A stretch of DNA of 64,000 nucleotides from Burkholderia pyrrocinia (GCF_001028665.1 NZ_CP011504.1:2914001-2978000); one strand, 5' to 3'. Positions 35,624-44,889 are shown, numbered from the stretch's first letter. A program made the numbers and translations. The notes: a model not told the origin generated them from the letters alone.

Positions 35624-36769
35624 ATGTCCTTTATGCGCCCGAGCGCCCTGCGCTACGTCCCGTTCGCCTGTGCCGCCGCCTTCCTGCTCGCCGCGTGCAA
35701 CGACGGCGACGACCTGACGTCCGATCCCACGCAGCCGATTTCCGCGAAGGTCCAGGTGGTCGGCCATCGCGGCGCGAGCGCGCTGCGCCCCGAGCACACG
35801 CTCGCGTCGTACCGCAAGGCGATCGAGGACGGCGCGGACGTCATCGAGCCCGACCTCGTGTCGACGCGCGACGGCGTGCTCGTCGCGCGCCACGAGAACG
35901 AGATCTCGGGCACGACGAACGTGTCGGCGCTACCGCAGTTCGCAAGCCGCAAGGCGACCAAGACCATCGACGGCACGCAGCTCACGGGCTGGTTCACCGA
36001 GGATTTCACGCTCGCCGAGCTGAAGACGCTGCGCGCGCGCGAGCGCATTCCGCAGGTCCGCCCCGCGAACACCGCGTACAACGACCAGTTCGAGATTCCG
36101 ACCTTCGACGAGATCGTCGCGCTCGCGAAGCAGATGTCCGCGCAGACCGGCCGCACGATCCACCTGTATCCGGAAACCAAGCATCCGACCTACTTCCAGT
36201 CGATCAACCTGCCGCTCGAGGACCGCCTCGTCGACGCGCTGCTGAACGATACGTACACGTCGCGCACCGCGACCGTCTACATCCAGTCGTTCGAGGTCGC
36301 GAACCTGAAGACGATCCGCAACCGGATCAAGTCGAGCCAGCCGAACTGGAAGCTCGTGCAGTTGATGGACGAAGCCGGCCAGCGTCCGTACGACTTCGTG
36401 AAGGCGAACGACAAGCGCACCTACGGCGACCTGTCGACGCGCGACGGCATGCGCGAGATCGCGACCTATGCAAACGGCGTCGGCCCGTACAAGACGTCGA
36501 TCATCGCGGTCGCCGCGGACGGCACGCTGCAGCAGCCGACGCCGTACGTGCGCTATGCGCACGAGGCCGGCCTCGTCGTGCATCCGTACACGTTCCGCCC
36601 GGAAAACAACTTCCTGCCGGCGTCGCTGAAGGACGGCGGCACGGCGGCCACGCGCAACACGGCCGGCTCGGTGCGCGAGATCCAGGCCTACCTGCGCGCC
36701 GGCATCGACGGCTTCTTCACCGACGATCCGGCGGTCGGCCGCACGGCTGTCGATACGTTCAAGCGCTGA
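35624..36769 (+). CDS. Glycerophosphodiester phosphodiesterase (GlpQ-like lipoprotein)
   Basis: A 381-residue enzyme that hydrolyses glycerophosphodiesters to glycerol 3-phosphate and an alcohol. Signal sequence with lipobox FLLAAC, so the protein is probably a periplasm-facing lipoprotein. Catalytic and metal residues are visible in VVGHRGASALRPEHT, DVIEPDLVSTRDG and VARHENEISGTT, and Glu in YPETKHP. ATG 35624 places the signal peptide correctly. The stop codon lies inside a 9-bp tandem repeat. Confidence 0.93.
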   Translation: MSFMRPSALRYVPFACAAAFLLAACNDGDDLTSDPTQPISAKVQVVGHRGASALRPEHTLASYRKAIEDGADVIEPDLVSTRDGVLVARHENEISGTTNVSALPQFASRKATKTIDGTQLTGWFTEDFTLAELKTLRARERIPQVRPANTAYNDQFEIPTFDEIVALAKQMSAQTGRTIHLYPETKHPTYFQSINLPLEDRLVDALLNDTYTSRTATVYIQSFEVANLKTIRNRIKSSQPNWKLVQLMDEAGQRPYDFVKANDKRTYGDLSTRDGMREIATYANGVGPYKTSIIAVAADGTLQQPTPYVRYAHEAGLVVHPYTFRPENNFLPASLKDGGTAATRNTAGSVREIQAYLRAGIDGFFTDDPAVGRTAVDTFKR

Positions 36770-36816
36770 ATGCGCTGAACGTGCTGAACGTGCTGAACGT
36801 GCTGAACGTGCGGCAG
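36763..36816 (+). repeat. Tandem repeat, six 9-bp units, spanning the phosphodiesterase stop
   Basis: Units of the form GYGCTGAAY; the last four are identical GTGCTGAAC. The stop codon of the phosphodiesterase is in the first unit. Because each unit carries TGA in that frame, gain or loss of units would not change the protein. Confidence 0.9.
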
Positions 36817-36865
36817 CCGGGCGCGGCGCAATGCGTGCCGCCGCACCCGGTTGCCGCCGTATCGG

Positions 36866-38491
36866 TCAGATCACGCTGAAGTGGTGCGTGCCGTCGCGCT
36901 TCAGCTGGTCGACCAGCCCGTATTCCCAGTCGAGATACGCCTGCATCGCGGCAGCGGCGTTGTCGGTGCCTTCGTACGGGCGCCGGTAGCGGTCGACGCG
37001 CGGTGACGCGAGCCGCGTCTCGCCGCTTTCGAGCGGCAGCCCGGCATCGATCCATGCGGCCGTGCCGCCGGTCAGCACCGAGATGTCGGCCGATGGCGGC
37101 AGCAGCGCGCGCGCGTCGTCGGCCGCGAACCGCGCGAGCAGGCTCGATCCGCACGTGAACACGTAGCGCTTCGCGGGCGGGATCGCCGCGAGCGCGTCGC
37201 GCAACTGCGCGCGCACGACGAACCACGCGCCCGGGATATGGCGCTTCACGTAATTCGCGCTGGCCGTCACGTCGACGATCGCGAGTTCGCCGGGCGCGGC
37301 TTCCTTCAGCCAGCCCGCGAGCGTCGCGGGCGACACGTCGGTCGCGGGCGGCGTCGCCGGCACGTCGCGCGGCGGCTGGCCGCGCTCGCCGAACGCCGTC
37401 GCGCCGGCCGGTTCGACCACGCGCACGTCCCAGCCCATCTGTGCGAGCCACGACGCGGTCATGTCCGCGCGCACGCCGTCGTCGTCGGCGAGCACGATCC
37501 GCGCGCCGCGCACGGCCGCGTGATGGTCGGTCTCCTGCACGAGCTGGCCGCCCGGCGTGTTCAGGAAGCCCGGCAGATGGCCGGCTTCATATTCCTCCGG
37601 CGTGCGTACGTCGAAGCGGTACAGCGTGCGGCCCGGCTCGTCGAGCGCGGCGACGTCCGCGAGCGCGATGCGCGGCACGCCGGCACGTTCGGCCACCGCG
37701 CGCGCCGCCTGGCGCGCGTCGGCGCGCTGCGTCGCGTCGATCTCGTCCGGAAAGCGGCGCGCCGCGCCGTGCTCGAGCGTCTGGCCGGCGAGCGTCCAGC
37801 CGATCGTGCCGTTGCGCAGTGCCGCGACCGGGTTCGGCAGCCCCGCGTTGACGAGCGACTGCGTGCCGATGATGCTGCGCGTGCGGCCCGCGCAGTTGAC
37901 GACCACCTGCGTCGCCGGGTTCGGCGCGAGCGCGCGCACGCGCAGCACGAGTTCCGCGCCCGGCACGCTGGTCGAGGTCGGGATGTTCATCGTCTGGTAT
38001 TCGTCGAAACGGCGCGCGTCGACGATCACGACATCGGCCTTCGCGTCGATCAGCGCCTGCACTTCCTGCGCGGACAGCGACGGCGTATGCCGCTCGGCCT
38101 CGACCCATTCGCCGAACGACTTGCTCGGCACGTTCACGTCGATGAACAGTTCGCCGCCCGCGGCGAGCCAGCCCGCGAGGCCGCCGTCGAGCAGCCGCAC
38201 GTCGGTATAGCCGAGCTGCGCGAGCTTCGCGGCCGCGCGCGGCGCGAGATCCTCGCCGCCCGCTTCGCCGAACACGACGATCGGCGTGCCGCGGCGCGGA
38301 ATCCGCGTCCACGCGTCGAGTTCGAGTTTGGACAGCGGAAAGTTGGCGGCCCACAGCGGGTGGCCCTGCGCGTACGGATCTTCCTCGCGTACGTCGATCA
38401 GCGCGATCTCGTCGCGGGCAAGCAGACGCGCGCGCACGTCCTGGTACGACGCGGCGGGAAAGCGGGAGGTGGAATCGGCGGATTGCGTCAC
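36866..38491 (-). CDS. Four-domain rhodanese-like sulfurtransferase
   Basis: About 541 residues with four rhodanese modules. Domain 1 has IDVREEDPYAQGH but its active loop reads FGEAGGED, without Cys. Domain 2 has the active loop NCAGRTRS, domain 3 has DVRTPEEYEAGHLPG but the loop ADDDGVRAD lacks Cys, and domain 4 has TCGSSLLAR. So two modules look active and two structural, in alternating order. The GTG at 38491 (followed by ACGCAATCC) is chosen as start; no strong Shine-Dalgarno. 104 bp downstream of cysteine dioxygenase on the same strand, fitting handling of persulfide or sulfite from cysteine breakdown. Confidence 0.9.
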   Translation of the reverse strand: MTQSADSTSRFPAASYQDVRARLLARDEIALIDVREEDPYAQGHPLWAANFPLSKLELDAWTRIPRRGTPIVVFGEAGGEDLAPRAAAKLAQLGYTDVRLLDGGLAGWLAAGGELFIDVNVPSKSFGEWVEAERHTPSLSAQEVQALIDAKADVVIVDARRFDEYQTMNIPTSTSVPGAELVLRVRALAPNPATQVVVNCAGRTRSIIGTQSLVNAGLPNPVAALRNGTIGWTLAGQTLEHGAARRFPDEIDATQRADARQAARAVAERAGVPRIALADVAALDEPGRTLYRFDVRTPEEYEAGHLPGFLNTPGGQLVQETDHHAAVRGARIVLADDDGVRADMTASWLAQMGWDVRVVEPAGATAFGERGQPPRDVPATPPATDVSPATLAGWLKEAAPGELAIVDVTASANYVKRHIPGAWFVVRAQLRDALAAIPPAKRYVFTCGSSLLARFAADDARALLPPSADISVLTGGTAAWIDAGLPLESGETRLASPRVDRYRRPYEGTDNAAAAMQAYLDWEYGLVDQLKRDGTHHFSVI

Positions 38492-38595
38492 GGTGTCTCT
38501 GTCGGATTCAGTTGAAGTCGGTGAAGAAAGCGAAACGGATGAGTCTTCGACCTGCCGGCGCACACCCGCAACGGGCTGCGCCGGCAGGCCTTGCG

Positions 38596-39162
38596 TCAGG
38601 CGTTCGAATAGCCCGACACGAAAGGCTTCACGGTGCCGTCGTCCAGGTACACCGCGCGCTCGACCTTGCCGATGTTCGCGCCGTACACATGGATGCTGAT
38701 CGATACCTGATCGTCGAATGCGTTGGTCACGCGATGAACGTCGCCGATACGCGGCGATACGGCCTCGACCTCGCCCGGCCGCACCAGCACCGCTTCACCC
38801 GCCGGCACGGGCTTGCCCGCTTCGTCGAATCGATAAGGCTGCGAAAACTCGCCGCCGCGCAGCATCCCGATCAGCCCCCACACCGTGTGGTTGTGGATCG
38901 GCGTCGTCTGGCCGGGCCCCCACACGAAGCTGACGACCGAGAACCGCTCGTCCGGGTCGAGATGCAGCAGGTACTGGCGATAGCGCGCGGGATCGGGCTG
39001 CGCGAACGCGTCGGGCAACCAGTCGTCGTGTTCGACGAGCGCGGCGAGCAGCGCGCCGCCCTCGTCGAGGATGCGCGCCTCGTTCGCGCCGGACGCGAGC
39101 AGCGCGCCCAGGCCGTCGACGAACGGACGCAGCGGCGTCTGATGCAACGAAAGCGTACTCAT
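38596..39162 (-). CDS. Cysteine dioxygenase
   Basis: A 188-residue cupin-fold non-haem iron enzyme oxidising cysteine (or a related thiol such as 3-mercaptopropionate) to the sulfinate. Iron ligands: the two His in TPIHNHTVWG (about residues 86-88 by family comparison) and a third His in GDVHRVTN. The bacterial type lacks an obvious Cys-Tyr crosslink Cys near the first motif. ATG at 39162 is preceded by GGAGG. Divergent from a LysR regulator and upstream of the rhodanese gene. Confidence 0.92.
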   Translation of the reverse strand: MSTLSLHQTPLRPFVDGLGALLASGANEARILDEGGALLAALVEHDDWLPDAFAQPDPARYRQYLLHLDPDERFSVVSFVWGPGQTTPIHNHTVWGLIGMLRGGEFSQPYRFDEAGKPVPAGEAVLVRPGEVEAVSPRIGDVHRVTNAFDDQVSISIHVYGANIGKVERAVYLDDGTVKPFVSGYSNA

Positions 39163-39236
39163 CGGCTGCCTCCTCGAATATGATGCCGAATATGATGGAT
39201 CGTCATGATGCACCCGAAAGACCATGCAGAACAAAC

Positions 39237-40154
39237 ATGAAAATTAGCGATATCGACGCTTTTGCAGCGGTCGTCCGCTGCCAGACCCTGAGCCAGGCCG
39301 CGACCGAGCTCGGGATGACGCAGCCCGCGATCACGCGGCGCGTCCAGAATCTCGAGGAAGCGCTCGGCGTGATCCTGCTCGATCGCAACACGAAGCCGCC
39401 GCGCCCGACCGATATCGGCCGGCAGGTATTCGAACAGTGTCGCGCAATCCTGCGCGAAGTCGATGCGCTGCGCGAACTGACGGCCGGCCAGCAGCCGCCC
39501 GCCGGCGAATTCCGGATCGGGCTCACGCAGGGGCTCGGGGAACTGATGCTGCCCGCGCTCATCGCCGAACTCGCCGCGCAGTGGCCTGCGCTCGCGACGC
39601 AGGTGACTACCGCGTGGGGCGGTTTGCTCGTCGAGCGCGTCGCACGCCGCGAACTCGATGCGGCGCTCGTGTTCCTCGCGCGCGAGATGGTGCTGCCTGC
39701 GCAGGTCGAGGGCGAACGGCTGCTGGCCACGCGGCTCGTCGCGGTCGGCCGCAAGGGCGACTGGCCGCGCCGCAGCTACCGGCTCGCCGATTGCCACGCG
39801 CGCGGCTGGGTGCTCAATCCCGACGGTTGCGGCTTTCGCGCGGGCCTGCGGCGCGCGCTCGACGCGCAGGGCCTGCCGATGCCGGTCACGCTCGACGCCT
39901 ATGGCCGCGACCTGCAACTGCAGAGCGTTGCGAACGGCTTCGGCATCGGGCTGATGCCGCTGCCGCTCGTCGAAGGCAGCCCGCTGCGCGACGCGCTCGA
40001 GATCGTGCCGCTCGCCGATTTCAAGCCGCAGATCGATCTGTGGCTGCTGCGCCGGCACGATGCGGCGCGCTTCGACGCGCCGCTCGCGACCGTCGCCGCC
40101 CATGCGCGCGCGGCATTTGCATTGCCCGAGCAGACGCACGGCAAGGCCGCGTGA
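39237..40154 (+). CDS. LysR family regulator (CysB-like N-terminus), probable cysteine dioxygenase regulator
   Basis: A 305-residue LysR protein. Helix-turn-helix QTLSQAATELGMTQPAITRRVQNLEEALG split as SQAATELGMTQPAITRRV, then LDRNTKPPRPTDIG as wing; the TQPAITRR helix recalls CysB-type regulators. Effector domain from about residue 95. Divergent from cysteine dioxygenase with 74 bp between starts, holding TGA-N7-TCA dyad sequences, the usual LysR arrangement. Likely activates the dioxygenase/rhodanese unit. Confidence 0.9.
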   Translation: MKISDIDAFAAVVRCQTLSQAATELGMTQPAITRRVQNLEEALGVILLDRNTKPPRPTDIGRQVFEQCRAILREVDALRELTAGQQPPAGEFRIGLTQGLGELMLPALIAELAAQWPALATQVTTAWGGLLVERVARRELDAALVFLAREMVLPAQVEGERLLATRLVAVGRKGDWPRRSYRLADCHARGWVLNPDGCGFRAGLRRALDAQGLPMPVTLDAYGRDLQLQSVANGFGIGLMPLPLVEGSPLRDALEIVPLADFKPQIDLWLLRRHDAARFDAPLATVAAHARAAFALPEQTHGKAA

Positions 40155-40221
40155 CGGGACGGGGCGGCGCCCACATCGCGCCACCCTGTTTCTGTTTGCT
40201 TCCACGGCAGCGCTGCACCGC

Positions 40222-41565
40222 TCACGCATCGTTTCGACCGCGTTCGACCTCGTTGCGTGACGCCTCGCCCGCGTCCGCTGTCGTTTCGCCCCGACTCGCC
40301 GCTTCGAGCACCGCACGCCCCGCCGCCACCGCGATCGCGTCGTCCTGCGGCGTATGCACGCGGCTGCACAGCACGTCGCGATAGTGGCGTTCGAGCGGAT
40401 TGCTACGGCTCAACCCGTGGTTGCCCGACAGTTTCAGTGCCTGCTCGACCACGCGGATCGCGTGCTCGGTCACGGTCCGCTTGACGAGGCCGCTCGTCGT
40501 CAGCGACGGCGCGTTGCCGGCGTCGGTGCGTGCGATGTGATCGTCGAGCAGCACGCGGTTCGCATGCAGCCATCCTTCGATTTCGCCGACCGCCTCCTGC
40601 ACGCGCGGCAGCGTCGCCAGCGGCGCACCGAGCCCGCTCGGCGCACGCGTCGTCGCGAATCCGACCAGCCAGTCGCGCGACGCACGCGCCACCGCGTCGT
40701 ACAGACTGCCGAGCAGCACGACCATCCACGCCTGCTGGTCGGCCTGCGCGTCGACATCCGCATGGGTCGCGGCCGACACGGCCCACGCGTGCGGCGCACG
40801 CACGTCGACCGCGTGGTCGGCCGGCAACCGCACATCGTCGAATACGACCTCGTGACTGCCCGATGCACGCAGGCCGAGGTGATTCCAGCTTTCGATCACG
40901 CGGATGCGGTCGCCGTCGGCATCACGGTCGCGCGGCACGAGAAACACGCCGACGCGCGGCTCCGGTTCATCGGTGCGCGCCCACACGGCCAGCCAGCGCA
41001 GCGCCGGAATCCCGGTGCTGTACAGCTTGTGGCCGGACAGCCGCCAGCCGTCGCCGTCGCGGCGTGCAACCGTTTCCGGCAGGCCGCCGCGCGACGGCGA
41101 ACCGAGCGCCGGCTCGACGCGCAGCGCGTTGATCAGCGCGCCTTGCACGACCGCACTGTCGAACACCGCGCGCCGCACCTGTCCCGGCCAGCGGTTGTCG
41201 GCACGGGCGAGCGCGCGATGCTGCAGATACGTCATCGTCAGCACCAGCGCGGTCGCCGGATCGGCGTGCGCGACGGCGGCCACGATCCGGCTCGCCCGCG
41301 CGAGCGTCGCGCCCGCTCCGCCATGTTCGTGCGGCACGACCTGCGCGATCAGCCCCGCGCGATGCAGCCGCGCGAAGTTCTCGTGCGGAAAACGGCCGTC
41401 GACATCGTTGCGCGCCGCATCGGCCGCGAGTTCGGGGGCGAGGCGGTCGAGCAGCGCGGCGATGCGCGCGTCTTCTGCATCGTCGGCCTTGTCGGCGGCG
41501 GCAGGCAGAAGGCGCAGCGAAGGCTGCTGCGGCGACGGTGAGGAAGCGGCAAGGCTGGCGGACAT
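40222..41565 (-). CDS. Acyl-CoA dehydrogenase-fold flavin enzyme (SfnB/DszC-like)
   Basis: A 447-residue protein with the acyl-CoA dehydrogenase fold: N-terminal helical domain, beta domain with GHKLYSTGIPALRWLAVWAR and GSHEVVFDDVRLP, and C-terminal helices with LKLSGNHGLSRSNPLERHYRDV. The general-base Glu of true dehydrogenases is not evident, and the C-terminus resembles SfnB or dibenzothiophene monooxygenase-type members that use reduced flavin on sulfur compounds. Start at MSASLAAS (41565). Divergent from the SsuD-like operon; inferred role in organosulfur oxidation. Confidence 0.88.
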   Translation of the reverse strand: MSASLAASSPSPQQPSLRLLPAAADKADDAEDARIAALLDRLAPELAADAARNDVDGRFPHENFARLHRAGLIAQVVPHEHGGAGATLARASRIVAAVAHADPATALVLTMTYLQHRALARADNRWPGQVRRAVFDSAVVQGALINALRVEPALGSPSRGGLPETVARRDGDGWRLSGHKLYSTGIPALRWLAVWARTDEPEPRVGVFLVPRDRDADGDRIRVIESWNHLGLRASGSHEVVFDDVRLPADHAVDVRAPHAWAVSAATHADVDAQADQQAWMVVLLGSLYDAVARASRDWLVGFATTRAPSGLGAPLATLPRVQEAVGEIEGWLHANRVLLDDHIARTDAGNAPSLTTSGLVKRTVTEHAIRVVEQALKLSGNHGLSRSNPLERHYRDVLCSRVHTPQDDAIAVAAGRAVLEAASRGETTADAGEASRNEVERGRNDA

Positions 41566-41875
41566 CGAGACGGATTCCCTGGGTAATACGCAAAGGCGAC
41601 GCAAAGGCAGCCACCGCTGCAAACGCCGCAATAGCGGAGATCGATCGCCACACGGCGCAGTTTCGCGTGAAGTCGGCGAAGTTCAACGTGTTGAACGCGC
41701 ACCCGCCCGATCGTTCGTGAGCCCACAGCGTATGCGCAGTGCCCACCCACCCAAACCATGCAAATCTGATATTCAAATCGGGATTGATTATTTCCATTCC
41801 GCATGATCCCGGCGTTAACCTGCGCTCCATTCCTGCCCGGCCGTGCGCCGGGACGTCCCTGCACCGGAGACCCAG
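41566..41875. promoter_or_regulatory. Divergent promoter region of the organosulfur genes
   Basis: 310 bp without a supported gene. It contains a direct repeat ACGCAAAGGC (41588-41597 and 41599-41608), a dyad GTTCAA-CGTG-TTGAAC (41681-41696), and an AT-rich stretch (41758-41805) that suits promoter and CysB/SsuR-type LysR binding. Regulator not present in the immediate cluster. Confidence 0.5.
41681..41696. promoter_or_regulatory. Inverted repeat in divergent promoter region
   Basis: GTTCAACGTGTTGAAC, perfect six-base arms. Candidate operator for the organosulfur genes; binding protein unknown. Confidence 0.4.
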
Positions 41876-42961
41876 ATGAGCGTCGAATTCATCGGCATGA
41901 TCCAGAGCCAGAAGCAGTCGGAGATCCACCCGCCGTCCGGCCCCGTGGTCGATCCCGACTATGTGCGCGACTTTGCGCGCGCTCACGAAACGGCCGGCTT
42001 CGACCGGATCCTCGTGCCGCATCACTCGACCGGCCCGTCGGCAACGCTGACGATCGCGTTCGCGGCCGCCGCGACCGAGCGCATCCATTTCATGCTCGCG
42101 CATCGCCCGGGCTTCACCGCGCCGACGCTGGCCGCGCGGCAGATCGCGACGCTCGACCAGTTCAGCCGCGGCCGGCTCGCCGTGCACTTCATCTCCGGCG
42201 GCTCGGACAGCGAGCAGCAGCGCGATGGCGATTTCCTCGACCACGACGCGCGTTATGCGCGCACCGACGAATACCTCGGCATCCTGCGGCGGATCTGGAC
42301 CGAAGCGCAGCCGTTCGATCACGACGGCGCACATTACCGCTTCAAGCAGGGTTTTTCGGAAGTGAAACCGTTCCAGCAGCCGCATGTGCCGATCTACTTC
42401 GGCGGCGCATCGGAGGCCGCGCTCGCGGTGGCCGGCAAGCACGCAGACGTCTACGCGCTGTGGGGCGAATCGCTCGACCAGGTGCGCGACCTGACGACGC
42501 GCGTGCGCGCCGAAGCCGCGCAACACGGCCGGCAAGTGCGTTTCTCCGTATCGTTTCGCCCGATCCTCGCCGCGACCGAGGACGAAGCGTGGGCGCGCGC
42601 GCATCGCATCCTCGACGAAACGCGCCGGCTGCGCGAAGCATCCGGCCTCGGCGCAGGCGGCCCGCAGCAGAGCGAAGGCGCGCGCCGCCTGCTCGCCGCG
42701 GCCGAACGCGGCTCGCGCGTCGACAAGCGGCTGTGGACCGAAATTGCGAAGCTCACCGGTGCGCGCTCGAACTCGACGGCGCTCGTCGGTACTCCCGAAC
42801 AGGTCGCCGATGCGCTGCTCGACTACTACGACCTCGGCGTGACGACGTTCCTGATCCGCGGCTTCGATCCGCTGGAAGACGCGATCGACTACGGCCGCGA
42901 ACTGATTCCGCGCGTGCGCAGCGCCGTCGCCGCACGCGACGCGGCGCGCCGCGCCGCATGA
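41876..42961 (+). CDS. LLM-class FMNH2-dependent monooxygenase (SsuD-like)
   Basis: A 361-residue luciferase-like TIM-barrel monooxygenase. HFISGGSDSEQQRDGDF and HDARYARTDEYL parallel the alkanesulfonate monooxygenase motif (GGxxxE...DGxFLxHxxRYxxTDE), and VPIYFGGASEAAL is the flavin-phosphate region. It would cleave C-S bonds of sulfonates using FMNH2 from a reductase that is not encoded nearby. GGAG lies before the ATG at 41876. First gene of the operon; class II aldolase follows. Confidence 0.92.
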   Translation: MSVEFIGMIQSQKQSEIHPPSGPVVDPDYVRDFARAHETAGFDRILVPHHSTGPSATLTIAFAAAATERIHFMLAHRPGFTAPTLAARQIATLDQFSRGRLAVHFISGGSDSEQQRDGDFLDHDARYARTDEYLGILRRIWTEAQPFDHDGAHYRFKQGFSEVKPFQQPHVPIYFGGASEAALAVAGKHADVYALWGESLDQVRDLTTRVRAEAAQHGRQVRFSVSFRPILAATEDEAWARAHRILDETRRLREASGLGAGGPQQSEGARRLLAAAERGSRVDKRLWTEIAKLTGARSNSTALVGTPEQVADALLDYYDLGVTTFLIRGFDPLEDAIDYGRELIPRVRSAVAARDAARRAA

Positions 42962-42981
42962 CGCCAACGGAGTTGCACGCC

Positions 42982-43821
42982 ATGTCCGCCGTCCTCGACA
43001 CGCCCGTCCGTACCGCATCGGGCCTCGTGCTCGCCGAAGCACCGCGCCAGCATTTCTGGTTCGACGCGCCCGCGCCGCGCATCGACGTCGCCGCCGAACG
43101 CCGCCACCGGCAGGAGCGGCTCGCGGCCGCGTTCCGCCTGTTCGCGCGCTACGGTTTCGCGTCCGGGCTCGCCGGCCACATCACCGCGCGCGATCCGGAA
43201 CTGCCCGACCATTTCTGGGTGAATCCGCTCGGCGTGCATTTCTCGCAGATCAAGGTGTCCGACCTGCTGCTCGTCAACGCGCGCGGCGAAACCGCGATCG
43301 GCACGCGGCCGCTGAACAAGGCCGCGTTCGCGATCCATGCGGCGATCCACGAAGCCCATCCGCACGTCGTCGCCGCCGCGCATACGCATTCGACCTACGG
43401 CAAGGCGTGGTCGACGCTCGGCCGCCCGCTCGATCCGCTCACGCAGGATGCGTGCGTGTTCTACGAGGATCACGCGCTGTTCGACGACTTCACGGGGATG
43501 GTCGTCGACACGAGCGAAGGCACGCGGATCGCGCACGCGCTCGAGAAGCCGGACGGCGGCACGCACAAGGGCGCGATCCTGAAGAACCACGGAATCCTGA
43601 CGGCCGGCCCGACCGTCGAGGCCGCCGCGTGGTGGTACATCGCGCTCGACAACGTCGCGCACACGCAGTTGCTGGCCGAAGCGGCCGGCACGCCGCAGCC
43701 GATCGATCATGCGACGGCGCGCCATACGCATAGCCAGATCGGCGGCCCCGACGGCGCACTGCATGCGTTCGACAGCCTGTTCGCGCGCGTCGTTGCCGAC
43801 GAACCCGACCTGCTCGACTGA
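42982..43821 (+). CDS. Class II aldolase/adducin family protein
   Basis: A 279-residue zinc-dependent aldolase-fold protein. AAHTHSTYGKAWS gives the two metal His, a Glu lies near FYEDHALFDD, and ILKNHGILTAGPT gives the third His. Family members cleave or isomerise sugar phosphates or act on small aldehydes. ATG 42982 is favoured by CGGAG nine bases upstream; ATG 42958 overlapping the previous stop (ATGA) is also possible but has no Shine-Dalgarno. Its presence in a sulfonate cluster suggests it handles the carbon skeleton left after desulfonation. Confidence 0.9.
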   Translation: MSAVLDTPVRTASGLVLAEAPRQHFWFDAPAPRIDVAAERRHRQERLAAAFRLFARYGFASGLAGHITARDPELPDHFWVNPLGVHFSQIKVSDLLLVNARGETAIGTRPLNKAAFAIHAAIHEAHPHVVAAAHTHSTYGKAWSTLGRPLDPLTQDACVFYEDHALFDDFTGMVVDTSEGTRIAHALEKPDGGTHKGAILKNHGILTAGPTVEAAAWWYIALDNVAHTQLLAEAAGTPQPIDHATARHTHSQIGGPDGALHAFDSLFARVVADEPDLLD

Positions 43822-43854
43822 GCGCCCTTCCGCAAGACCGGAGACCAGACCACC

Positions 43855-44889
43855 ATGACCCAACCCACTGCACCCGCGCCGGCCGCCGCACATGATGACA
43901 AACGCCGCCGGCTGCTGCGCGCGGCCGGCGCCGCCGCGCTCGCCGCGCCGGCGATCACGCTCGGCCGCAACGCATGGTCCGCGCCGCCGCTGAAGAAGCT
44001 CACGTTCGCGTGGAACCAGAACGCGTTCTGCCTGACGCCGATCGTCGTCGCGCAGGAGCGCGGCTTCTTCGAGAAGAACGGCCTGAAGGTCGACCTGATC
44101 AACTACAGCGGGTCGACCGACCAGTTGCTCGAATCGATCGCGACCGGCAAGGCCGATGCGGCGGTCGGGATGATCCACCGCTGGCTGAAGCCGCTCGAAG
44201 CCGGCTTCGACGTGAAGATCATCGGCAGTTCGCACGGCGGCTGCGTGCGGCTGGTCGGCGCGAAGGCGGCCGGCGTCACGACGCTGCAGGCGCTGAAGGG
44301 CAAGACGGTCGGCGTCAGCGATCTCGCCGCGCCCGGCAAGCATTTCTTCTCGATCCTGCTCGCGAAGAACGGCATCGATCCCGAACGCGACATCACGTGG
44401 CGGCAGTACCCGGCCGACCTGCTCGGCGTCGCGGTCGACAAGGGCGAGATCCACGCGATCGCCGACGGCGACCCGAACCTCTTCCTGCTCGAAAAACGCA
44501 GCAACGGCGCGTATACGGAACTCGCGACCAACCTGTCCGGCGAATACGCGCGCAAGGTGTGCTGCGTGATCGGCGCGCGCGGCGACCTCGTGCGCAACGA
44601 CCGGCCGGCGGCCGCCGCGCTCGCGCGTTCGATCGTGCAGGCGACCGAGTTCACGCACGACAACCCGAACGAAGCCGCGAAGGTGTTCGCGAAGTATTCG
44701 CCGAAGATCAGCCCCGACGACCTGCGCAAGCTGTACGCGACGCTCACCTACACGCATCACCCGACCAACGTCGACCTGCAGCAGGAGATCGCGTTCTATG
44801 CGGACGATTTCCGCCGCATCAGCGTGCTGAAGAAAAGCACGGACCCGCAGCGCTTCGCGCAGCAGGTCTATGCGAATGTGCTGGGGTGA
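43855..44889 (+). CDS. ABC transporter substrate-binding protein (sulfonate/taurine type)
   Basis: A 344-residue periplasmic binding protein of the SsuA/TauA/NMT1-like family. The N-terminus has KRRRLLRAAGAAALAAPAITLG, a twin-arginine-like signal. The mature domain (KLTFAWNQNAFCLTPIVVAQERG, VDLINYSGSTDQLLESIATGKAD) shows the usual fold. Four bases before the permease gene. Substrate presumed a sulfonate or similar organosulfur compound from context. Confidence 0.91.
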   Translation: MTQPTAPAPAAAHDDKRRRLLRAAGAAALAAPAITLGRNAWSAPPLKKLTFAWNQNAFCLTPIVVAQERGFFEKNGLKVDLINYSGSTDQLLESIATGKADAAVGMIHRWLKPLEAGFDVKIIGSSHGGCVRLVGAKAAGVTTLQALKGKTVGVSDLAAPGKHFFSILLAKNGIDPERDITWRQYPADLLGVAVDKGEIHAIADGDPNLFLLEKRSNGAYTELATNLSGEYARKVCCVIGARGDLVRNDRPAAAALARSIVQATEFTHDNPNEAAKVFAKYSPKISPDDLRKLYATLTYTHHPTNVDLQQEIAFYADDFRRISVLKKSTDPQRFAQQVYANVLG

